A DNA stretch of 64,000 nt from Sediminicola sp. YIK13 (lineage in GTDB: Bacteria; Bacteroidota; Bacteroidia; Flavobacteriales; Flavobacteriaceae): the NCBI RefSeq assembly GCF_001430825.1, contig NZ_CP010535.1, positions 3,142,501 to 3,206,500 on the forward strand, read 5' to 3'. A program made the position numbers and the translations under genes. Below are positions 54,082 to 61,605 of the stretch, piece after piece (position 1 is the stretch's first letter; each line of letters begins with the position of its first letter). The notes under the pieces were generated by a model. The model was not told the origin of the DNA, searched no databases, and worked only from the letters and a program-made list of their open reading frames with translations.

Positions 54082-56501
54082 AGAGTTGATTTTAGATTGT
54101 TTATTTGTTGTACATATGCAGTAATTGCCTTTTCCATACAGCCATATTTATTGTAAAGGGCCATTATAGCCGCGTTTTCTGGGCCATCGGTGAGATAGGC
54201 GGCATAGACCTCAGGGGGTACCTCCAAACGGAAGATGTTGCTTTCCTTGCCGATTTTTATAAATACCTCGGTATACTTTCGTGGACCGATCAGGTTGTTC
54301 TTGATGGATTTTAATTGGTTCAGGTCGTGACTGGAGAGGTTCAACCGTTCTTTTAATGCATCATAGCCCTTTTCATTGTTCAGGCTGTAAATGACCTGGG
54401 TGTTCTCCAAAATGCTGGCAGAGGTGGAATTGTTGGGCAATTGGTTGATGGATTGTAGGATGATACCTATGGCCCCATTTTGTTTTCGGATGGCCTGATA
54501 ATAGAATTCCACACTTTCAAGCACATTGTCAAATTTTAATTGTTTGGCAAATTCATCAAAAAGGATGATACCCTTTTCTGCCCGGTTCTTCCAGATGGTC
54601 CTTTGAATGGCCGATTTGATTAATTTCAGCATAACGGACAAGATTTCCTTGTTGTCCTTTACTTCATCCAACTCAAAAATGATCAACCCCTTGTCCTCGA
54701 TTTTATAGGTCTGGTCCTCCTTCAGTTCGAACAAGAAGCTATAGAGTCCACTGCCCACATATTCTGATAGGATGTGCAGGAAGTTGGTGATGTTAAAGTA
54801 ATCGGGATGTATTTTGAGATCCTCAAGAAGGTGTTCCCTATGGCTATCGATAAAGTCATAAAAACTTTGCAAGGAATGGTCCTTGTGCACTTTTTGATAG
54901 TAGTGCAAGAGTATCTTCTTAAGCGATACGGTTTGGGCCTTGGTCACCTTTAGCTCACTGGCCAATATTTCAAACAAGAATATAGAAAGATCTTCTAAGC
55001 GTTCGGGGGTAAGATCCTCTTTGTTAGAGATGTAAAAGGGATTGATGCCCAAGTTTTTGCCGCTTTCGTACCTTAATACGGCATATTGGTCGGGATACAA
55101 ATTGGCGAACTTGGTATAGGATCCCCCAAGATCGATGATGACCAACCGAATCCCATTTTCAAAATACTGCCTCAGAATATTGTTGGCGAGAAAGGATTTT
55201 CCTTCTCCGGTAGGGGCAAAGATGACAAAGTTGCGGGCCTTGATCCGTTTCTTATGCTCATCCCACACATCCTTTAATATGGGTATATTATGTTCCCTAT
55301 CATTGAAGAGGATCCCTGTCTCATCAGATCGGTAATTGGTATTGTTGAGAAATAGGCAAAGACTGTGTTTTAGATCGGTAACATATAAATCTTCATTGGA
55401 AAAATTTGAAGAGAAGCAACAATAGCTGTTCAAAAAATAGTTCTTTCGCTCTTCCCCCCTCGGATAGTAGGGGAAGATGTCCAAGGCTTTGAATTCCGCT
55501 TTTATGGTCGATGATATCCGTTTGAGGTCAGTTTCCTTGTCCGACCAATAGATGATGTTCAAATGGCCACGGATGATCCTAGAGGTTTCGTCCGCATTGA
55601 TCTGGTCCTGGATATGCTGGATTTTCTTCAGTACCACTTTGTTCTGGGAGCCAAAATTGGAGCTCTTCTGCAGTTCCTCAATTTTCTTGTCGAGCAATTT
55701 TCTCCATTTCTGTTTGTCGTCCAGATAGATGATCTGGTTGACAATATGGTTTTCTTTCAAGGTCAGTCCCAGCCCATCTATAAATCCCTGATGGAATACA
55801 AAATCATCGGAAGTGAAACGGTCATTGGTCTTACTACTCTGCACACATTCTCCAAAACAACCTTCATTGTTGACCGCAAGGACATCAAAAAAGTGTTCCC
55901 CAATGGCAATATTGGATTTATCCAACAGCATATCGGTATCAAAACCTTCATTATAGCCGTTGAAGTAATTATTGGTAAGACCTAGTATTTCAGATTCCAA
56001 AAGTGGCTTCAAGACAATCTTTCTGCTGTTATTGATAAAGGACGTCGCATCATTGACCACGGTTTTAAAACGGGATATAGATTCATCCAAGGAATCAGTT
56101 ATGGAATGGGAAACCTTCTGGAAGGGATTTACATATTTGTCATTGTTCAATGCCCTGTTCCTGGTAAGGATGAAGAAGAGATAGCTCTTGTGGTCCAAAT
56201 AGTCACGACCTTTAAAATAGTGTTGGGTGGCCTTGGATAGGAAGGTGTCTTTGGGCAATTGATCCGCTGAATAGGATTTCTTTAAATAGACATCTTGTTT
56301 ATGGATGACCGTTCCCACAGGCATGGACTTGAAGGCTTGGAACCAGGTACTATGCAACTCATCAAAATCGGTAGAGGAAAGGGAATGTACTTCGGGTAGT
56401 CTTAAGGTAAACCCAAGCACCACATTTCCATTGCTGGCAAAAATGGCATTGCCCTGGAGATCCATTATAGGATGTTTGGAGACCAAGTTCAGCTTATTCA
56501 T
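54078..56501 (-). CDS. traG: TraG conjugation ATPase (VirB4-like)
   Basis: 807 residues. The N-terminal half is a VirB4-type domain (NAIFASNGNVVLGFTLRLPE, GDYTF-like patterns absent). Walker A is FAPTGEGKSFLANNIL near residues 427-442; Walker B is in KGIILFDEFAKQLKFDNVLE; later SINQLPNNSTSASILENTQ is the arginine-finger-side motif of VirB4 enzymes. It energises assembly of the transfer channel and DNA passage. It overlaps traF upstream by eight bases and traI downstream by four. Length is normal for the family. Confidence 0.9.
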   Translation of the reverse strand: MNKLNLVSKHPIMDLQGNAIFASNGNVVLGFTLRLPEVHSLSSTDFDELHSTWFQAFKSMPVGTVIHKQDVYLKKSYSADQLPKDTFLSKATQHYFKGRDYLDHKSYLFFILTRNRALNNDKYVNPFQKVSHSITDSLDESISRFKTVVNDATSFINNSRKIVLKPLLESEILGLTNNYFNGYNEGFDTDMLLDKSNIAIGEHFFDVLAVNNEGCFGECVQSSKTNDRFTSDDFVFHQGFIDGLGLTLKENHIVNQIIYLDDKQKWRKLLDKKIEELQKSSNFGSQNKVVLKKIQHIQDQINADETSRIIRGHLNIIYWSDKETDLKRISSTIKAEFKALDIFPYYPRGEERKNYFLNSYCCFSSNFSNEDLYVTDLKHSLCLFLNNTNYRSDETGILFNDREHNIPILKDVWDEHKKRIKARNFVIFAPTGEGKSFLANNILRQYFENGIRLVIIDLGGSYTKFANLYPDQYAVLRYESGKNLGINPFYISNKEDLTPERLEDLSIFLFEILASELKVTKAQTVSLKKILLHYYQKVHKDHSLQSFYDFIDSHREHLLEDLKIHPDYFNITNFLHILSEYVGSGLYSFLFELKEDQTYKIEDKGLIIFELDEVKDNKEILSVMLKLIKSAIQRTIWKNRAEKGIILFDEFAKQLKFDNVLESVEFYYQAIRKQNGAIGIILQSINQLPNNSTSASILENTQVIYSLNNEKGYDALKERLNLSSHDLNQLKSIKNNLIGPRKYTEVFIKIGKESNIFRLEVPPEVYAAYLTDGPENAAIMALYNKYGCMEKAITAYVQQINNLKSTL

Positions 56502-56772
56502 ATTTCAAGGGACTTATTTGTTTATTACTGATGTTCTTTGGAAATACCTTTTGGTAATGGAGGAGTTGGGGTTGGTTGATCAATCTGGTAAAAACCACAT
56601 ATAAACAGGAATTAGCGCTTATGGTTCCAAGTATGACTAATAGGCTAAAAGAAAAGATAATGACCAGTAATGAGCCCAGGATGGAAAGCAACTGCAGGGC
56701 GAAGAGGGATAGGGGCAAGCCCCAGATCAATGCCCTTTTTCTAATGTTCTTATATGTCTCGAATCGTTTCAT
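56494..56772 (-). CDS. traF: Conjugative transposon protein TraF (DUF4133)
   Basis: 92 residues with two membrane helices (ALIWGLPLSLFALQLLSIL, LVIIFSFSLLVILGTISANS). N-terminal FETYKNIRKRALIWGLP and size match DUF4133/TraF, the VirB3-like protein paired with TraG. It shares one base with the upstream gene and overlaps traG. Confidence 0.85.
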   Translation of the reverse strand: MKRFETYKNIRKRALIWGLPLSLFALQLLSILGSLLVIIFSFSLLVILGTISANSCLYVVFTRLINQPQLLHYQKVFPKNISNKQISPLKYE

Positions 56773-57059
56773 CAGACCACGATTCCTATAAGATAGGTGA
56801 AAATGCCAACGACGGCCCCGGCAATAAGGACAAAGACCAGTACCCTTGTAATGCCCTTTTTGAGATCTGCATTTTCACCGAAGAAATGCCCCGCATTGAA
56901 CAAAAACCCAATTAGGAAAATAACACCTAAAATAATGGGAAAAATGGTCCTGATGGTATCAGATACATCGTTGACCGAATCTTCAATGCCACCAATCTGC
57001 GCAAATATTGCGCTAGTAATCAGAGAAAAAAGTAAGCTGAGATAAATGGATTTTTTCAT
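56772..57059 (-). CDS. traE: Conjugative transposon protein TraE (DUF4134)
   Basis: 95 residues; signal peptide ending SAIFAQ, then GGIEDSVNDVSDTIRTIFPI and two membrane helices (ILGVIFLIGFLFNAGHFFG, VLVFVLIAGAVVGIFTYLIG). This is the VirB2-like pilin or channel subunit (DUF4134). First gene of the tra operon; the palindrome at 57121-57143 lies about 60 bases upstream of its start. Confidence 0.85.
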   Translation of the reverse strand: MKKSIYLSLLFSLITSAIFAQIGGIEDSVNDVSDTIRTIFPIILGVIFLIGFLFNAGHFFGENADLKKGITRVLVFVLIAGAVVGIFTYLIGIVV

Positions 57060-57571
57060 AATAAAATGGTTTTAATGGCTGACCAATTTTGTTACTGAAA
57101 AAATACAGATTAATTAATTTAAAATATTGATAATCAATATTTTGTGAATAAAATTATGTTTGAATTGAATTGTGTCTGTTTGATTACAAATGGGAACGAA
57201 ATAAATGGAATTTGAAGGGAGGGGTGTTGATAACAGTTTTTAGAAAATAACAAATAGAGGATTAAAACGTCAAGTTTTAATTTTTATCTTCTTAAAAACT
57301 CATTTTTAATGATATAAAAGAGATATTAAAAAGGTGACTTCTTCAAAGGGGCCTTAAGTAAAGAAAAGGACTACATTTTTGTAGAGAATAAAACGGATTA
57401 ATTGCGTTTATATACTATATTAGTCAACCAAAGAGAATTAATACACTTTAGCCAAAAAGTTGGGCAAGACATATAGAAGCCAACGCTGAAAAACCCAAAA
57501 GAACCAGTTTTTTGCCAATGCTCGAACTGAATAATCTAACTTTGAAAACGATAAAAATAAATTTAGAATAA
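57060..57571. other. Divergent leader region between tra operon and restriction operon
   Basis: About 510 AT-rich bases with no gene. It must hold the promoter for traE (minus strand) and for hsdM (plus strand). It contains the perfect palindrome at 57121-57143. No clear attachment site of the mobile element was seen. Confidence 0.5.
57121..57143. promoter_or_regulatory. Perfect palindrome, candidate operator of the tra operon
   Basis: Eleven-base arms AAAATATTGAT / ATCAATATTTT around a single A. It lies 62 bases upstream of traE. The near-palindrome at 35931-35953 has the same core and spacing. Confidence 0.6.
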
Positions 57572-59140
57572 ATGGCCAAACAGAAAGTAAAGGAAAAAGC
57601 TATTGAAGAAACCTTGTGGCAATCTTGCGACAAGTTGAGAGGTTCGGTAGAACCTGCCGAATACAAACACGTAGTTCTCGGACTGATTTTCCTCAAATTC
57701 GCCAGTGACAAATTTGAACAACGCAGAAAAGAACTGATTGCAGATAATAAAGAAAAGTATGTGGAAATGAAAGATTTCTACGCTATGAAAAATGTGTTCT
57801 ACTTAGAAGAAATTTCACGGTGGAGCTACATCATCAAAAATGCCAAGCAAAACGATATTTCCTTAAAAATTGACACGGCTCTCAACACTATTGAGAAAAA
57901 CAACCCTGCTCTTAAAGGTGCTTTGCCCGACAATTATTTTTCTCGTTTGGCATTGGACAAAACCAAACTCGCTTCCCTACTCGACACTATCAACGACATT
58001 GACACGCTCAAAGACAACGGACAAGATGTGATTGGACGAGTGTATGAATATTTCTTGGGTAAGTTTGCTTTGAAAGAAAGTAGCGGAAAAGGCAAAGGCG
58101 AATTTTATACACCCAAAACCATTGTGAATTTGATGGCGGAATTAATAGAACCCTACAAAGGCATCATTTATGACCCTTGCTGTGGAACAGGCGGAATGTT
58201 CGTGCAGTCTATCAAATTCATAGAAGCCCACCAAGGAAGCAAAAAAGAAGTTTCTATTTACGGACAAGAAAATACGCCAACCACTTACAAATTGGCGAAA
58301 ATGAATTTGGCGATTCGTGGGATTGCTGCCAATCTTGGCGACAAACACGCAGACACTTTTTCCAACGACCAGCACAAAGACCTGAAAGCCGATTACATTA
58401 TGGCGAATCCGCCATTTAACTTGAAAAATTGGCGAGGCGAAAACGAACTCTTGGACGACCCACGTTGGATGGGCTATGAAGTGCCACCCAAAAGCAACGC
58501 CAACTACGGTTGGATTTTGAATATGGTGAGCAAACTTTCTGAAAATGGAGTAGCAGGTTTTATTCTTGCCAATGGTGCACTTTCGGGCGGTGGTGAAGAA
58601 TACAAAATCCGTAGAAAGTTGATTGAAAATGATTTGGTAGAAGCCATTATCATCATTCCGCGAAATACTTTTTACACGACTGATATTAGCGTTACGCTAT
58701 GGATTTTGAACAAAAACAAAAAGCAACGTACCGATAACACCAAAGAAAAACCTAAAAGCTACCGAGACCGCACAGGCGAAATCCTGTTTATGGATTTAAG
58801 GCGTTGGGGCAGCGAGTACGAAAAGAAATACATAGAACTCACCGAAGACGACATACAGCAAGTAGCTCTAAACTTTCACAATTGGCAGCAAGCCGATTAT
58901 GAAACTACCTACAAAGACATACCCGAGTTTTGCAAATCTGCCAGTTTTTTAGAATTGGAAGCCAACGATTTTTCTTTGGTGCCGAGCAAATTCATAAAGT
59001 TTGTGGACAAAGACAGCGGTATTGACTTTGACATCGAAATGAAACGCATACAACAAGATTTTAAAACCCTTTTGCAAGAAGAAAAAGACTCACAAGCACA
59101 ATTGATAAACGCTTTTAAAACATTGGGCTATGAGCTTTAA
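57572..59140 (+). CDS. hsdM: Type I restriction-modification methyltransferase subunit HsdM
   Basis: 522 residues. The N-terminal HsdM_N domain has LWQSCDKLRGSVEPAEYKHV and VLGLIFLKFASDKFE. The N6-adenine methyltransferase motifs follow: GEFYTPKTIVNLMAELIEP, motif I DPCCGTGGMFV at about residues 201-211, and catalytic motif IV NPPF at 279-282. It methylates adenine in the host target and forms the core of the M2S and R2M2S complexes. Starts a five-gene operon; its stop overlaps hsdS by 11 bases. Confidence 0.95.
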   Translation: MAKQKVKEKAIEETLWQSCDKLRGSVEPAEYKHVVLGLIFLKFASDKFEQRRKELIADNKEKYVEMKDFYAMKNVFYLEEISRWSYIIKNAKQNDISLKIDTALNTIEKNNPALKGALPDNYFSRLALDKTKLASLLDTINDIDTLKDNGQDVIGRVYEYFLGKFALKESSGKGKGEFYTPKTIVNLMAELIEPYKGIIYDPCCGTGGMFVQSIKFIEAHQGSKKEVSIYGQENTPTTYKLAKMNLAIRGIAANLGDKHADTFSNDQHKDLKADYIMANPPFNLKNWRGENELLDDPRWMGYEVPPKSNANYGWILNMVSKLSENGVAGFILANGALSGGGEEYKIRRKLIENDLVEAIIIIPRNTFYTTDISVTLWILNKNKKQRTDNTKEKPKSYRDRTGEILFMDLRRWGSEYEKKYIELTEDDIQQVALNFHNWQQADYETTYKDIPEFCKSASFLELEANDFSLVPSKFIKFVDKDSGIDFDIEMKRIQQDFKTLLQEEKDSQAQLINAFKTLGYEL

Positions 59141-60275
59141 AAAAATTGGCCCTTATATTAGAGAAGTTGACAAAAGAAATTCTGACTCAAAAATCACTTT
59201 ATTGAGAGGTGTTTCAACTCGTAAGGTATTAATTGAATCGGTCGCCAATATGACAAATGTAAGCTTGCACAATTACAAAATTGCTGAGAAAGGACAATTA
59301 GTATATGTAGCTGATACTTCAAGAAGAGGTGAAAAAATTGCCATTGCTTTAAATGAAGACGAAACCTGCATAGTATCTAGCATCTACACTGTTTTTGAAA
59401 CAGACCAAAATTATCTTTTACCTGAATACCTGTTCATTTGGTTTAATCGTTCTGAATTTGACAGATATGCACGTTTTAATTCGTGGGGCAGTGCTAGAGA
59501 GACTTTTAATTGGGATGATTTGTGTGATGTGGAAATCCCCATGCCAAGCATTGAAGAACAGCGCAAATATGTAGCCCTGTACAACGGTTTGCTCACCAAC
59601 CAAAAAGTGTATGAAAACAGCTTGGCTGATTTGCAGCTGATTTGCGATACCTACATTGAGGATTTGATTAAAAAAGAGCCGCTGAAACGATTGGGTGAAT
59701 ATATCGAGTTGAATGAACAGCGTAATAGTGATTTGAAGTATGGTGTCGATGATGTTCGAGGTGTTTCAAATAGCAAGCAGTTTATGCCAACAAAAGCCAA
59801 TAATGTAGGAAGAAATCTCGAAAGGTTTTATGTGATATCGCCAGGTGAATTCGTTTACAATAGTCGAACGACTCGTATGGGTGATAAGGTTGGCTTAGGC
59901 TATAACAACAATGAAGAAACCTTTTTAACAAGTTGGAATAATACCGCATTTAGAGTAAAGAAAGATTCTCTGAACATACTCAATCCAGCATATCTGTATT
60001 TATTTTTTTATCGTTCTGAATTTGACCGTTATGCTCGTTTCAATTCTTGGGGAAGTTCAACAGAACTATTTTCTTGGGCGGATATGTGTGATGTTCATTT
60101 GCCCATTCCGAGCATAGAAAAACAAGAAGCCATAGTTACCATTTACCACACTTTAGAAACCCGCAAACGCATCAACGAGCAGTTAAAAGAAAGCATTAAA
60201 CCGCTTTGCCCTGTTCTGATGAAGGGGGTTGTGGAGAGTATGGAAGTTGAAAACCTTAAAATAGAAACGGTATGA
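59130..60275 (+). CDS. hsdS: Type I restriction-modification specificity subunit HsdS
   Basis: 381 residues with the two-fold layout of HsdS: two target-recognition domains (about 1-160 and 190-340), each followed by a helical conserved region. The halves share EFDRYARFNSWGS and a DLCDVEIPMPSIEEQ / DMCDVHLPIPSIEKQ ending, so they came from a duplication. TRD1 begins GPYIREVDKRNSDSKITLLR and TRD2 begins LGEYIELNEQRNSDLKYGVD. The two TRDs set a two-part DNA target. The target cannot be read from sequence. It overlaps the next gene by four bases. Confidence 0.92.
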   Translation: MSFKKIGPYIREVDKRNSDSKITLLRGVSTRKVLIESVANMTNVSLHNYKIAEKGQLVYVADTSRRGEKIAIALNEDETCIVSSIYTVFETDQNYLLPEYLFIWFNRSEFDRYARFNSWGSARETFNWDDLCDVEIPMPSIEEQRKYVALYNGLLTNQKVYENSLADLQLICDTYIEDLIKKEPLKRLGEYIELNEQRNSDLKYGVDDVRGVSNSKQFMPTKANNVGRNLERFYVISPGEFVYNSRTTRMGDKVGLGYNNNEETFLTSWNNTAFRVKKDSLNILNPAYLYLFFYRSEFDRYARFNSWGSSTELFSWADMCDVHLPIPSIEKQEAIVTIYHTLETRKRINEQLKESIKPLCPVLMKGVVESMEVENLKIETV

Positions 60276-60790
60276 ATTTTATCCTAAGACTTTTTCTAAC
60301 ATTCAGTTCGGTTTCCTTCTTTTTGATTGTTTATTTAGTTCAAAACGAAGTCAATCCTTACGAGTGTATATTAGGAAAATACGCTTGGGTTACCTACGTG
60401 GTTTACGTTCTTATCCCTTTCATTCTAACTCTTATATCGCTTGGCATTTGCAAACTTTTGGCAAAATCTACAATCAACTCGGTTGTCTCGCTTGAAACAT
60501 CAAACAACGACTTTCTTGCTAATTACTTGGCCTTCTTTTTTGTGGCTCTCAGTGTAAAAGGTATGCTTACGTTTTGGATAGTTTTTGGAATGACGATTCT
60601 CTTCACTTTTGTTTCAAGAGTATCGTATTTCAATCCAATATTTTTAGTATTTGGCTATAACTTCTACTACGTGCATACAGGCGAAAATGTGAAAGTAATG
60701 CTGATAAGCAGAAAAAAATTAAAGAGTCCGCAGACGTTTGAACCAATGTCTGTAAGGAGAATTAACGATTACACCTTTATAGAAATATGA
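60272..60790 (+). CDS. kwaA: KwaA-like four-helix membrane protein (Kiwa defence)
   Basis: 172 residues. Four membrane segments: LFLTFSSVSFFLIVYLVQ, YVVYVLIPFILTLISLGICK, NYLAFFFVALSVKGMLTFWI, VFGMTILFTFVSRVSYF. The end FNPIFLVFGYNFYYVHTGEN with VKVMLISRKKLKSP and RINDYTFIEI matches my memory of KwaA of the Kiwa anti-phage system in size, topology and the NP-x-FL-x-FGY-x-FY pattern. In Kiwa, KwaA sits in the inner membrane and works with KwaB. Start and stop overlap both neighbours by four bases (ATGA). The assignment is from size, topology and pairing; a profile search was not possible. Confidence 0.6.
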   Translation: MNFILRLFLTFSSVSFFLIVYLVQNEVNPYECILGKYAWVTYVVYVLIPFILTLISLGICKLLAKSTINSVVSLETSNNDFLANYLAFFFVALSVKGMLTFWIVFGMTILFTFVSRVSYFNPIFLVFGYNFYYVHTGENVKVMLISRKKLKSPQTFEPMSVRRINDYTFIEI

Positions 60791-61605
60791 GTGAACTATT
60801 GGGCAAAATACAGGGTGAGTATAAAAACATTCTGAATCAGCAAAACAGCATCATTGCTGATTTTGATGTTAACGCAATTGAGGCAATAGACTTTTCACCA
60901 GGGTACAAACCAGACGAAGATGAATGGTTTCGTATTGCAAACTTTTCGCAAAGTGATTATCACATTGATGAATGTAATGCGAACTTTAGCACAGCAAGTT
61001 TGAACCAAATTACGAATGCTGATTATCAAAGAATTGCAGCTATTGGGATTATTCAAAATGGTCAAAAGCACTTTCAAAGAATCACGCCTTCTCTCTTTGT
61101 AGCTCGCAAAACCATTCTTGATTATTCAGGAGCACCGCAAATAGTAGAACACAGAAATCAAATTGAAATCAGAAGTGAATCAGATGCTATTTACCTTTCT
61201 GCAAGTGATACACTCTATTTTAAAACCATTGGTAGAATAAAACTAATTTTTCCAGGAATAGAAGAATTGCATAGAGAAGCCACGCAAGATGAAGTGGATG
61301 CGTTTGTAGAAAATGATTTCATTGAATTAGACGGAGTGGAAGCAAATGCCATAGGAGCTTTGAATAGAAAACGAATAGCGGATATTGGAGCAAAATATAA
61401 CGGTCTAACGCAAGCAAAGAAGAATTTGCTCATTGCCTATGCCAGAGACAAAGCAGGAGTTGAAATTGAAAACAAAGCTTTCAAAGTTCAGTCAGAAACC
61501 GACTTAAAGAAAGTACTTTACGCAATGGACCAACGCTATTATTACGCAGATATTTATGAAGAAAATCGAGTAGCAAGCTCGGTAAGAGTAGTTACAAACG
61601 AATAA
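60787..61605 (+). CDS. kwaB: KwaB-like protein (DUF4868, Kiwa defence)
   Basis: 272 residues, soluble, no signal. It carries SLFVARKTILDYSGAPQIVE, then NQIEIRSESDAIYLSASDTL and YFKTIGRIKLIFPGIEELHR, followed by TQDEVDAFVENDFIEL and NALNRK-like and IENKAFKVQSETDLKKVLYA, ending VVTNE. The segment 'DAIY-x5-LY-x-K' followed by an acidic helix is the kind of pattern found in DUF4868/KwaB. KwaB is the DNA-binding partner that acts with the membrane protein KwaA. It lies between the kwaA-like gene and hsdR, overlapping each by 4 and 1 bases. Probable but not certain; a smaller size than the best-known KwaB (about 315 residues) is noted. Confidence 0.6.
   Translation: MSELLGKIQGEYKNILNQQNSIIADFDVNAIEAIDFSPGYKPDEDEWFRIANFSQSDYHIDECNANFSTASLNQITNADYQRIAAIGIIQNGQKHFQRITPSLFVARKTILDYSGAPQIVEHRNQIEIRSESDAIYLSASDTLYFKTIGRIKLIFPGIEELHREATQDEVDAFVENDFIELDGVEANAIGALNRKRIADIGAKYNGLTQAKKNLLIAYARDKAGVEIENKAFKVQSETDLKKVLYAMDQRYYYADIYEENRVASSVRVVTNE

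Noticed and set aside
57448-57711. 87-codon minus-strand frame at the start of hsdM
   Set aside because: It overlaps the certain HsdM N-terminus on the other strand and has no recognisable content.
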